A stretch of 64,000 bases of DNA from Chordicoccus furentiruminis (GTDB taxonomy: Bacteria > Bacillota > Clostridia > Lachnospirales > Lachnospiraceae): NCBI RefSeq assembly GCF_019355395.1, contig NZ_CP048829.1:1488001-1552000 (forward strand), in the 5' to 3' direction. Below are positions 17,725-25,589 of this stretch, piece after piece (position 1 is the stretch's first letter; every line of letters begins with the position of its first letter). The notes beneath the pieces were generated by a model, which made no database searches, was not told the DNA's origin, and saw nothing but the letters and a program-made list of their open reading frames with translations. Made by a program: the position numbers and the translations under genes.

Positions 17725-19410
17725 TCAGCCGGCAAACACCGGTCCGTCGAAAAGCGCCTCCAGTTCGAAACCACAGACCTGCTGCGGCCAGTCTGAGAAA
17801 TCGACGCTCACCCGCGCGATCTCATCTCCTCCTGCTGCAGGTCTCAGATCCACCACCCCGGCGCCATCTGTCCTCAGAATCGTGAACACGGTGCCCTCAG
17901 GGTAAGAGGCCTTTCCGGTCTGCTCGCCGCTTTCCGATACGGTCTCAAATTCGGCCGCCTGTTTCAATGTCAGCCAGATGTGTTCTGCGTCTGCCTGATA
18001 ATAAGGTTCGCTGCTGAGCGGATACCCCTCCCCAGCCGAATAGGATTTATACGCCTGATAGGTGCTCATGGCATCCATCCGGGTCGAAAGCCGCATGCTG
18101 TCCGGATCGGTCAATGCATCCGTCTCATAATGGTATGCACACTCATTGCGGCCGCTTTGGTCAGTCTCTTCCGCCTCATCCCCGCCATCGGTTCCGAACG
18201 ATCTCACTCCGAGATTGTACGGATCCTGCCTTTCCTCATCTGCAGGAGGCGGCGTCTGCTCAGCCGGTTCCCCATTTCCAAGTGAGAATACTTTCAGGAT
18301 CTGGTAATCATTATCCGACTTGCAGAAAGCATAAAGCTGATAGCGGGCGTTCGACCTGATGAGATAAAGCTCCGTGCTGTAATATGGAAATTCTGAAAGC
18401 GTCAGCGCCTGGTCGTTCACACTGACGGTGAAATTCCGGTATGCACCGGTCTCGTCTATATCCCCGCTGACTGCGATGCGGTCAACTGCTCCATCCCCTG
18501 TGACATCCGCCCAGATGCCCGTATCCCGGTCAAACGGAACGACAAACGTCTCCGGGATCCGGCTGTATCTCGGGTTAAACAGACCCGGATCCTCCTCGAA
18601 GGAAAGCTGGATCTCCTGCTGCCCTTCCGCATAGCATCCCAGACTGTAAGGTGGAAAGGTAAGATGCACGCCAAGTGAGGTCAGATACCAGTGAAAAAGA
18701 ACCGGCTGATCCTGTCCGGCATCCTTCTGCTTCATGGAAGAAGCCAGCTTTTCCTTCTCCGGCGGACTGCTCAGCGCCGGATATTCCTGCGAGAGCTTTT
18801 GCACAACACGCTCCGCTGCCGCGTCGCAGTCCTGCACCACATCGGAGAACGCAAGGAGCTGTCCGCGCTCACTGTCATAAGTCACTCCGCTTTTCTCGTA
18901 GTAGCCGTGAGCCCCTCCCAGATATTCTGATTCGTTTTCGATGACGCTGAAAGCGATCTGATCCGCCCTGGCAATCTGCGCTTCGCATCCCTGGAAGCAG
19001 CAAAGATCCGTGTCGCCATTCCTGTGGATTTCTTTCGCCGACTCTGCCAGTGTCCTCAATGTCTCAAGGCTGGACGCCTCCTTCTGACTGTTATACCGGG
19101 AAAGCGCACTGCTCAGGGCAGAAAAGCGCGTCTCTTCCTGCGGGATATGAATCTCCGGGTATGAAATCCGAGCCAGAAGTTCCTCTCCGCTCTGCCCGCT
19201 GGCATCCCTGGCGTGACTTCGAAGCGTCGGATGAAGCAGTAAGGCAGTCTCCGCCCCCGTTTCCATCTCAGCGTCCGTCTCCGCTCCACAGGTCATCATG
19301 TCTGCGGATGCCAGGATGACTGCTTCCGGTCCCGCCACGAAACTCCAAACGATCAGCCCTGTGCAAAGAACTTCCGTGATCAGGCGGCCTGTACGTTTTT
19401 TGTCTGCCAT
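17725..19410 (-). CDS. Exported DUF3298/RsiV-like protein
   Basis: The product has 561 residues. A basic start and hydrophobic export helix (LITEVLCTGLIVWSFVAGPE) precede an extracellular part. The core ISYPEIHIPQ...YLGGAHGYYEKSGVTYDSER...LLAFSDVVQD (about residues 85-190) is the DUF3298 pattern found in RsiV and PdaC-type proteins. A longer C-terminal half with an Asp/Glu-rich linker (about 390-430) has no assigned family. RsiV-type domains can bind lysozyme, but nothing in the sequence shows that here, and there is no adjacent sigma factor. The start follows GGAGAGAAGG. It converges with cytX and lies at the left end of the repeat-bracketed segment. Confidence 0.75.
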   Translation of the reverse strand: MADKKRTGRLITEVLCTGLIVWSFVAGPEAVILASADMMTCGAETDAEMETGAETALLLHPTLRSHARDASGQSGEELLARISYPEIHIPQEETRFSALSSALSRYNSQKEASSLETLRTLAESAKEIHRNGDTDLCCFQGCEAQIARADQIAFSVIENESEYLGGAHGYYEKSGVTYDSERGQLLAFSDVVQDCDAAAERVVQKLSQEYPALSSPPEKEKLASSMKQKDAGQDQPVLFHWYLTSLGVHLTFPPYSLGCYAEGQQEIQLSFEEDPGLFNPRYSRIPETFVVPFDRDTGIWADVTGDGAVDRIAVSGDIDETGAYRNFTVSVNDQALTLSEFPYYSTELYLIRSNARYQLYAFCKSDNDYQILKVFSLGNGEPAEQTPPPADEERQDPYNLGVRSFGTDGGDEAEETDQSGRNECAYHYETDALTDPDSMRLSTRMDAMSTYQAYKSYSAGEGYPLSSEPYYQADAEHIWLTLKQAAEFETVSESGEQTGKASYPEGTVFTILRTDGAGVVDLRPAAGGDEIARVSVDFSDWPQQVCGFELEALFDGPVFAG

Positions 19411-19519
19411 TTTCCTTCTCTCCTTTCCTCAATTTCCCTCTGTCAGCAGAGACAGTCTCCGCGCCCGGATCGCCTTCTATTCTCCTCCCTTCCCACTTAC
19501 GCCCTCTGGTGCTGCCGAC

Positions 19520-20701
19520 TTACGCTTCGAAGGTTCTCCGGATCCGCTCCATCGCCTCCTCGAGGGTAGCGCGCTGGCAGGCGGTGTTGATCCGCTGAAA
19601 GCCTTTTCCGGCACTTCCGAAAATCTTTCCGGAATCCAGCCACAGCTTTGCCTCATAGATGATCTTCTGGTCAATCTCCCCGGACGACAGTCCCGTCCCC
19701 CGAAAATCCAGCCACATCAGATAGGTGCCCTCCAGATGGACCACCCGGATCTTTTTGAAATGCTCCTGCGCGTAGCGATACACATACTCGATATTTCCCC
19801 TTACATAGGAAAGCATCGCCTGATACCACTGTTCCCCGTGCTCATATGCCGCCTGGCAGGCCGTCAGTCCAAAGGCTGACAAAAGGCTCACTCCTGCTGC
19901 ACTGACCTCCCTCAGAAAACGCTTTCGCAGATGGACATCCGGAATAAAGATATTCGACAGCATCATCGCGGCGAGGTTGAAGGTCTTGCTGGGCGCCGTG
20001 CAGATGACTGAAATCTGTTCAAGCTCAGGGCTCAGCGTCGCAAAAACATGGTGCTCTCCCTCGAATATGAAGTCGTTGTGGATCTCATCACTGACGACAA
20101 TGACGTTGTGACGGACGCAGATCTCCCCGATCTTCATCAGCTCATCGCGTGTCCAGACTCTTCCGACCGGATTGTGCGGACTGCACATCAGAAACAGGCC
20201 GATGTCGTTCTTTTCAATCTTGCGCTCGAAATCCTCAAAGTCGATGTGGTAGCGATTGTCCTCTCCAAGGTAGAGATCGCTGCTGACCGCATTTCTCCCA
20301 TTCTCCAGAATCACCTCGCTGAACGGATAGTAGACCGGCTGCTGAATGAGGACGTTATCTCCTTCCCTCGTGAAGGCCCTGACTGCCATCGCCAGCGCGA
20401 ACACAACGCCAGGTGTCTTGATCAGATACTCCTGTCGAACCTTCCAGCTGTGGTGGCGCTCCATCCAGCCGGCGACCGCCTGAAAATAATCCTCCCCGGA
20501 CTCAGTGTATCCGAACACGCCGTTTTTTGCGCGCTCCACCAGAGCTTCCTCCACATAGGACGAGGTTCGAAAATCCATGTCCGCAACCCAGAGCGGGAGC
20601 ACATCCTCCGGCAGCCCTCTGCGCTTTGCGAAGTCATATTTCAGGCAGTCAGTGTTTCTGCGATCCACATACATGTTAAAATCGAGGTTTCTCTCCGCCA
20701 T
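19520..20701 (-). CDS. patB: PatB/MalY-type pyridoxal-phosphate C-S lyase
   Basis: This 393-residue fold-type I aminotransferase-like enzyme belongs to the MalY/PatB branch (cystathionine beta-lyase activity). Markers are LPLWVADMDF near the N terminus, FLMCSPHNPVGRVWT, VIVVSDEIHNDF, the PLP lysine in CTAPSKTFNLA (about residue 235) and GTYLMWLDFR. I choose ATG 20701, 7 nt after GGAGG; ATG 20704 is too close to it and the longer frame has no ribosome site. It probably cleaves cystathionine or other cysteine S-conjugates. A 7-bp hairpin (AAGGGTG/CACCCTT, 20736-20753) lies in its leader. Confidence 0.92.
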   Translation of the reverse strand: MAERNLDFNMYVDRRNTDCLKYDFAKRRGLPEDVLPLWVADMDFRTSSYVEEALVERAKNGVFGYTESGEDYFQAVAGWMERHHSWKVRQEYLIKTPGVVFALAMAVRAFTREGDNVLIQQPVYYPFSEVILENGRNAVSSDLYLGEDNRYHIDFEDFERKIEKNDIGLFLMCSPHNPVGRVWTRDELMKIGEICVRHNVIVVSDEIHNDFIFEGEHHVFATLSPELEQISVICTAPSKTFNLAAMMLSNIFIPDVHLRKRFLREVSAAGVSLLSAFGLTACQAAYEHGEQWYQAMLSYVRGNIEYVYRYAQEHFKKIRVVHLEGTYLMWLDFRGTGLSSGEIDQKIIYEAKLWLDSGKIFGSAGKGFQRINTACQRATLEEAMERIRRTFEA

Positions 20702-21006
20702 CATCAATCCTCCGTCTGTCCTGTATGTACCGGTTAAGGGTGCAGCCACCCTTCTTTGATCTCATCATAACATGAATGCTCTTCCCTATGCTCGAAGAAA
20801 TTGACACAGTGACGCAGCGATGAGCATGCACGTTGAAAATTCAATAGTTCAGCCTTTTTCTTCCTGGTTCCGGTTTTCTCTGGCAGCACATCCTTCTCCA
20901 TGTAAAGCTTCCTTCCCCTTGCAGAGGCAAGGATTCAATCCGAAAGCTGTGGAATATCCCTGCATTTGCGGGAGATCTCCTTAAAAATCTCAACAGGCTT
21001 TGTCCT

Positions 21007-21309
21007 TCACTCATATAGTCCCACTCTTGCGCCTGCTTTCTGTTCCTCGGTTCCACAGCATAGTGTTTCAATCCATTCCCGTCTTTCAATCACCGCCAGC
21101 CAGTTCGCCGGAATATCTTCATAACCGTAAAAGAGCCCGGCCAATCCACCGCAGATTGCGCCGACTGTACCAGTATCCTCGCCCAGGTTTACTGCTGTGA
21201 GCAGTGCATCCGCCCTCAGAATCTCTCTGACCATGAAGGAATACAAGCCGCAGCCGATCACGGCGCCCATGATCCCGTCAAGCCATATCCCGTTCTTGTT
21301 TTTATTCAT
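21007..21309 (-). pseudogene. ADP-ribosylglycohydrolase gene with a large internal deletion
   Basis: A good ribosome site (AGGGAGGAG) precedes ATG 21309. The reading starts like the N terminus of an ADP-ribosylglycohydrolase (GIWLDGIMGAVIGCGL). After about 25 residues it jumps to the C-terminal block ADALLTAVNLGEDTGTVGAI, then CGGLAGLFYGYEDIPANW. Family members have about 250-300 residues; this frame encodes 100. The middle of the gene, including one of the metal-binding regions, is missing. The frame is still open, so a short protein could be made but should not be active. Confidence 0.7.
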
Positions 21310-21359
21310 CCGGCTCCTCCCTTTTCTCAGTACCGACAGCATCTCCCTGACATACCATC

Positions 21360-21680
21360 TTACTTCCGGTGTTTCTTCTTATAATCCTGCCGGATCGGTT
21401 CCAGAATCGCCTCATCGTCCAGGGCCTCTGACATCTGTGCCGCGGACGTTGCACACCTTGCAAAGCGGACCGCTTTCTCCAACACTTCAAAGTTCAGCTG
21501 TGTCCCTGCACTGTCATGCTCATACCGGACAGCACGGTTTGCCCGGATTCCGAACCGGTCGGCCACAGATACTGCATCGATATCAGCTCCCAGGAACAGA
21601 AACTCCCAGTGGCACTTCTCCTTCTGGTGCTCAATCATCCGGTCCTGCAGGATTCCTATAAGCTGGTCCTGAAGCTTAAG
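21360..21680 (-). pseudogene. C-terminal fragment of a VWA-domain protein
   Basis: The frame encodes the end of a von Willebrand A-type protein of the YegL kind: WEFLFLGADIDAVSVADRFG, IRANRAVRYEHDSAGTQLNF and EVLEKAVRFAR. The first about 130 residues, including the metal-ion-binding DxSxS, are absent. The only start is a TTG at the break, at about 21680, where a transposition ATPase stump on the other strand begins. It lies 50 bp upstream of the ADP-ribosylglycohydrolase remnant on the same strand, and the two look like a former two-gene unit. Confidence 0.6.
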
Positions 21681-22089
21681 CAAAGACGATGGCGCTGTAC
21701 AAATCCTGAACTACCGCTTTGACTCGGAGAGTCCTATGGCGCTGGTGCTGGTCGGACAGACTGAGCTCTGGAATAATAAGCTTAAACTTCAGCGGTATGC
21801 AGCAATCCGGCAGAGAATCGATATGTACTGCACGCTGCCTCCACTGGACCGGGCAGACTGTGAAAGATACATACAGACGCATCTGGGGTATGCCGGCTGC
21901 CGGCAGGATATCTTCACCGACACCGCCATTGACCGGGTGTTCCAGATCTCCACCGGTATTCCGAGGATGATTAACCGCGTATGCGATAAGAGTCTGATGT
22001 ATGCGTACCAGAACCAGAAACGTCTGATCGATGACCACATGGTCAGCTATGTGGCTGAGCATGAAATGCTGGCCGCTAAAAATGAATAA
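21680..22089 (+). pseudogene. C-terminal stump of a TniB/ExeA-like transposition ATPase
   Basis: The open plus frame from about 21680 reads ILNYRFDSESPMALVLVGQT, then ELWNKLKLQRYAAIRQRI (with one extra N), then DRVFQISTGIPRMINRVCDK. This is the sensor and lid half of the AAA+ ATPase that partners DDE transposases in Tn7/Tn5053-like and ExeA-type transposons. Walker A and B are absent. The natural C terminus is present, followed by a hairpin and short direct repeats typical of a transposon end. No transposase gene is nearby. Confidence 0.75.
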
Positions 22090-22094
22090 TGATT

Positions 22095-22128
22095 TTTTCC
22101 GCCGGGGATTTTGTTCTCCGGCGGAAAA
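22095..22128. terminator. Hairpin after the TniB-like stump
   Basis: An 11-bp perfect inverted repeat TTTTCCGCCGG/CCGGCGGAAAA (22095-22105 with 22118-22128) has a 12-nt loop and T/A flanks. It lies 5 nt after the stop codon and could terminate in either direction. Confidence 0.6.
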
Positions 22129-22142
22129 CTGCAAAAATGTAA

Positions 22143-22213
22143 TGACACAAACATGAGCAGATCAGTGACAGCCTGTGAAAGCAGTTGCGTGACAGTTCAT
22201 GAAATCAGTAACA
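22143..22213. repeat. Short direct repeats at a probable transposon end
   Basis: TGACA occurs at 22143, 22166 and 22190, and the variant TAACA at 22209, spaced 23, 24 and 19 bp apart with partly similar flanks (CATGAGCAG, GTGAAAGCAG, CATGAAATCAG). They follow directly after the TniB-like stump. Repeats of this kind usually bind the transposase of Tn7-like elements. Confidence 0.45.
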
Positions 22214-22482
22214 CATGATCCTCCATGATCTCCATCTCTTTTATGATCCTGAAGGCCACATTATCTTCCAGGTCTATGGACATGATCAATATCTGCGCCT
22301 TATCGCCATCCCCGGCCGCTTTGTCCCGGATTAAGGCTTTGACATTTCTCATTTTCCTGAATCAGAAATACGCGCCGATCCCGGTGCATCCCGACCGCGA
22401 TGACTTCCGCATCTTCGGGAAGGTGTGCAGGGTTACCCGGTAAGGAGCGAAACAGATCAGTCAGAATTATATGGGGGAGGTG
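22214..22482. other. Stretch without a firm gene
   Basis: The only frame of note is a 51-codon minus ORF (start near 22352) reading MRNVKALIRDKAAGDGDKAQ, with no recognised family and a poorly spaced ribosome site. The composition suggests decayed coding sequence. I see no promoter or RNA element. Confidence 0.35.
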
Positions 22483-22683
22483 ATGCAGTTTGGACGAAAA
22501 GCCGAACAACCTGTTTTTTCCAATTCAAACAGGGTATTAACCCCATGCCGCACGCAGAAAGGAAGTGTAAGTGTGGTAAAAGACGGAACCTACCGCGGCG
22601 GCTGGCGAATACGGGTCGGAAGCAAGCCAGACTCCGCCGCGGAAGAAAATCAAAAACGGGCAGACACCCCGCGTCATGAATAA
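22483..22683 (+). pseudogene. Fragment resembling the N terminus of a P27-type phage terminase small subunit
   Basis: GGGGGAGGTG precedes ATG 22483. The 66-codon frame contains VVKDGTYRGGWRIRVGSKPD followed by SAAEENQKR. This resembles the KDGT-x-RGG-x-R-x-G-x-KP start of P27-family terminase small subunits in clostridial prophages. It then stops, and no other phage gene is present. The assignment rests on one short motif and may be wrong. Confidence 0.3.
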
Positions 22684-22765
22684 CGACATCCCGGAACTTT
22701 TGAAAAAAGAATACTCAAAGCCTACCACTTTCCTGCCGAAAACCTACCTTTTTCAAAAATTTGTA

Positions 22766-23491
22766 TCATCCGCAATAGATCTGTATCGCCCGGTGAGTAA
22801 ATTCAGCAGTTCCTTCTCCGCCCATCTTATTAATGTTCTCGGTGAATTCGCCGCCACCGGCATACATCTTACCGAGACTTGAAAGAATCTCCTTAGTACA
22901 TTTATAAAAATGCTCGGTAATAAAGCCCTGCAGCTTCCTTACCTGATCCTGAACTTCTGCAGAAGCAGGATCCTGATCCTTCCTAGCTCCGAACTCTTCA
23001 AAGATTTTCATGAAATCGGTCATAATACTTTCTTCCTCGCTCTTTGAACGCTTACCGTTCTTCTCTTCGAATTCCTTATATTCCGGAGTATTACCCCACT
23101 GTTCTTTTGCACGCTTAGCGTATTCGTCTAATTTGCTTGAATCAAATGCTGTAAAATCCAAATGTCTCACTCCTCTCATTCTTAAACCACGGCACATACT
23201 GATCAGATTTTCGATATGTTCCTTCTTTAATTCAAGAAGTTCTATCTGCTGATCAAGTGCCAATCTCTTGTCAAAATCAGATCTGGTTACGATATCCTTG
23301 ATATCCTTAAGCGGAAATTCAAGCTCACGAAACAGTAAAATCTGCTGAAGTCTCTCCAGCGCCGCATCGTCATACAGCCTGTATCCGGACTCGGTATACT
23401 CCGCCGGTTTTAAGAGTCCTATTTTATCGTAATACTGCAGTGTGCGTATACTCACTCCCGTCAGCTTACTCACTTCATTTACTGTCTTCAT
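22766..23491 (-). CDS. MerR-family transcriptional regulator (TipA-like)
   Basis: The 241-residue protein has an N-terminal MerR winged helix-turn-helix (VNEVSKLTGVSIRTLQYYDK, IGLLKP, SGYRLYDDAALERLQQIL), a coiled dimerisation helix (about residues 75-105) and a C-terminal alpha-helical domain of the TipAS kind (EQWGNTPEYKEFEEK, AEVQDQVRKLQGFITEHFY). TipAS domains bind small hydrophobic peptides or antibiotics and switch the regulator. I place the start at ATG 23491, 9 nt after AAGGAG; earlier in-frame starts lack a site. No drug exporter is next to it, so its target is unknown. The AT-richer composition than the flanks suggests acquired DNA. Confidence 0.9.
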   Translation of the reverse strand: MKTVNEVSKLTGVSIRTLQYYDKIGLLKPAEYTESGYRLYDDAALERLQQILLFRELEFPLKDIKDIVTRSDFDKRLALDQQIELLELKKEHIENLISMCRGLRMRGVRHLDFTAFDSSKLDEYAKRAKEQWGNTPEYKEFEEKNGKRSKSEEESIMTDFMKIFEEFGARKDQDPASAEVQDQVRKLQGFITEHFYKCTKEILSSLGKMYAGGGEFTENINKMGGEGTAEFTHRAIQIYCG

Positions 23492-23530
23492 GACGATCAT
23501 CTCCTTCACGTGTGATCGCATCATAAACTA

Positions 23531-23755
23531 TTACGTTACGTCATAGTCAAGCAAAAAATATATAATTCTGCAAAAGAGATCGGCATCAAATCCATTTCTG
23601 AACTCTTTGCCGATCCTCTGCTTTTCTTTCTTTCGATTGTAAGTCTTTCCACTCGGTACGCTCCTTGTCACGGGATTAAGTTCACCCCAGGTGCGTCTCT
23701 GCTTCGCGTGATACTCGCACTGATCCTTCTTACTTCGCTTATCCAGCGATAACAT
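23531..23755 (-). CDS. Small basic protein, conserved hypothetical
   Basis: The frame has 74 codons with GGAG just before ATG 23755. The block RRTWGELNPVTRSVPSGKTY, followed by NRKKEKQR, resembles small basic proteins common in clostridial genomes and mobile elements. Many Lys/Arg residues suggest nucleic-acid contact, but no function is known. The C-terminal tail (DADLFCRIIYFLLDYDVT) is less typical and may come from a shifted frame. It ends just upstream of merR. Confidence 0.5.
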   Translation of the reverse strand: MLSLDKRSKKDQCEYHAKQRRTWGELNPVTRSVPSGKTYNRKKEKQRIGKEFRNGFDADLFCRIIYFLLDYDVT

Positions 23756-23949
23756 ACTCTCCGAGATTCAATTTTTCTCGCTTCACTTTATCTCCTCCCG
23801 AAGAAATCTTTTGAAATCCATGTAATGCCAGTCCACAGGCCATATCCATGGATATCGTTCTATCAACTTTTTGTTTCTTAGCCTTTCAGCTTTTCTTTTT
23901 TCGCTTCACCTTTTCTGCTCATACATAACGCTCCCTGAACTTACAAATA

Positions 23950-24615
23950 TCAGTCCCACAAAGAAAAAAAGTATTCCTTCAACATGTCAATTGCCTCGTC
24001 CTTGCATTCTTCTCTGTATTTTTCAAGCTTTTCGTCCTCTACCCGATGCTTCTCATAGATTTCTTTGTATTCAGGTATTTCATCCATGAAATGGATTGTT
24101 CCTCCGCCACCCCGTTTTTTGTTTTCTTCCAGTTCGGCTTTCGTCTGTAGCTTTTCGCCAAGAAAACCGTACTTTTCATCAAATTCAGAGAACGCTTTCA
24201 TATACTCATCTTCGTACGGATTCTTTTTGGAGCAGGTTTCTTCAACGGTTTGCCTCCAAAGAAAAATCATCCGATCGAGTATTTGATCCCATTCGGCATG
24301 ACAGGTGTCATTCACAAGGATCCCATCTTCATTTGTATAATTCTCCCCAAGGTAACTTGGTGAACCATGACGATTATCCTTCAAATGCCGGAGCATGTCA
24401 GGCATCAGTTCCTGCAAATATGAAAACATACTCCATACATCACAATCAGCATACCCTCGGACAACCCTCTGTCTGCTCCATTTCAGACACCTCCCGAAAT
24501 GCTTGATCATCGCAATTATCCTGCTCTTTTCACCAAGTCCTGCCATAGCAAAATCGTGGCGGTTCCATATGTTTATGGTACGCTCCGGTAATCTCTTTTT
24601 TCGCTTAAAACACAT
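23950..24615 (-). CDS. Hypothetical protein, mobile-element type
   Basis: The 221-residue soluble, charged protein has no signal peptide. The segment RVVRGYADCDVWSMFSYLQE, followed by LMPDMLRHLK, and later EWDQILDRMIFLW, resemble proteins of unknown function found in clostridial phages and integrated elements. The C-terminal third is a charged helical stretch (about residues 150-215). The start ATG 24615 has GAGGGA upstream. A small frame ends 4 bp before it, so the two may be cotranscribed. Confidence 0.6.
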   Translation of the reverse strand: MCFKRKKRLPERTINIWNRHDFAMAGLGEKSRIIAMIKHFGRCLKWSRQRVVRGYADCDVWSMFSYLQELMPDMLRHLKDNRHGSPSYLGENYTNEDGILVNDTCHAEWDQILDRMIFLWRQTVEETCSKKNPYEDEYMKAFSEFDEKYGFLGEKLQTKAELEENKKRGGGGTIHFMDEIPEYKEIYEKHRVEDEKLEKYREECKDEAIDMLKEYFFSLWD

Positions 24616-24618
24616 TTA

Positions 24619-24804
24619 CTATCCCTCATTCTTCAAAAGGTATTTGTTGCTCACAACCTTCATGGAAAGAGCAGCACTGATCCTTTCATGAAATACCGGT
24701 TCCGTTGGACGTATTGCAATACCTTCCTTCTTTCCGCCCCTCTGATATTCTCCATCTGCCCTTTCAAACAGTACCTCCACTCCTTTCATACCTTTAATGT
24801 CCAA
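24619..24804 (-). CDS. Possible small protein or gene fragment
   Basis: A frame of 61 codons ends 4 bp before the 221-residue gene. It includes GVEVLFERADGEYQRGGKKE and AALSMKVVSNKYLLKNEG. I recognise no family and no well-spaced ribosome site. It may be a remnant. Confidence 0.25.
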   Translation of the reverse strand: MDIKGMKGVEVLFERADGEYQRGGKKEGIAIRPTEPVFHERISAALSMKVVSNKYLLKNEG

Positions 24805-25137
24805 ACATTTTCATCATATCGTCAATGCCGGATACGATGCCGAGTGCCTTGGCTCCATTTTCTTTGACCTGTGGCAAAAGTGGCTTCTTTATCTTTTACT
24901 TTTACAGCAGACTCCAACAGACCGATCTGACACGCTTATTGCTTTCAAGAGATGTGGTTGATAAGATCGTCATGAGAGCTCCTTTCTCTGGTGTTTTGTT
25001 GATCTTCGAACAATCACATTTTACCAGATATCGAGCTCTTTTTTATGTTCACTTATCAGATGAAAGCAAAAGCTTAAAAAACAAAGCAACTATGCGGCTT
25101 TCAGCCGCAATCATCGTGTAACGGTGAATAATTCAGG
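24805..25137. other. Decayed coding fragments, no intact gene
   Basis: The minus strand holds short broken frames. One has a ribosome site (AAGGAGCTCTC) before ATG and reads MTILSTTSLESNKRV, reminiscent of the N terminus of IS1380-type transposases, then runs into a stop. Another ends VKENGAKALGIVSGIDDMMK. The frames do not connect. I read this as degraded mobile-element DNA at the right end of the repeat-bracketed segment. Confidence 0.35.
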
Positions 25138-25297
25138 ATCATGATGCCGAAAAAATAAATCTTCGGAATCTGATCATCTGGGCCATCGGCTTTGCCCTTT
25201 ACCGTTTCCTGATGACAACCGATCTGCCCCTCGGCAATACCCTGCCGGACATGCTTCTGACGATCCTGCTCTGCCTGACTGTACAGAAAATCGCCGG
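25138..25297 (+). repeat. Direct repeat copy 2: detached 3' end of cytX
   Basis: This stretch encodes the last about 52 residues of CytX (AEKINLRNLIIWAIGFALYR onward) without the rest of the gene. The frame then ends differently, with PAQETRHS and a stop near 25324, instead of HK. It is 159/160 identical to 17520-17679. It is a pseudogene fragment, and also the right border of the accessory segment. Confidence 0.95.
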
Positions 25298-25487
25298 GCC
25301 GGCGCAGGAGACCCGACACAGCTGAACGATTCAAATACCCCCTCTTGTCAACGGCAGCCGCTGCCATCACCCCGCACCCGTTTGCGTTATCTCCGGGCAA
25401 GACGTGATGATGGCCGGCCGCCTTCCTTGTTGAAAAAATTCCCCGAGTCCCGACTCCATGGCTAAATGAAGTCGCAACTCGTAATCC

Positions 25488-25515
25488 TTGCCTGCTGCCT
25501 CGATGAGCGTATAAT
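25488..25515 (+). promoter_or_regulatory. ldh promoter
   Basis: TTGCCT (25488-25493), a 16-bp spacer and TATAAT (25510-25515) lie about 75 bp upstream of the ldh start. The leader has no recognisable regulatory RNA. The rest of 25324-25487 contains nothing I can assign. Confidence 0.65.
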
Positions 25516-25589
25516 GGAGCCAAAACAACCGGGTTTATACGCGGGACATGCATTACGCTTCCCGGCGAACCCGAAAACAGGAGGAGTAT

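Noticed and set aside
17680-25137. Accessory segment as a complete integrative element
   Set aside because: It has direct repeats at its borders but no integrase, relaxase or replication gene, so I describe it only as a repeat-bracketed segment.
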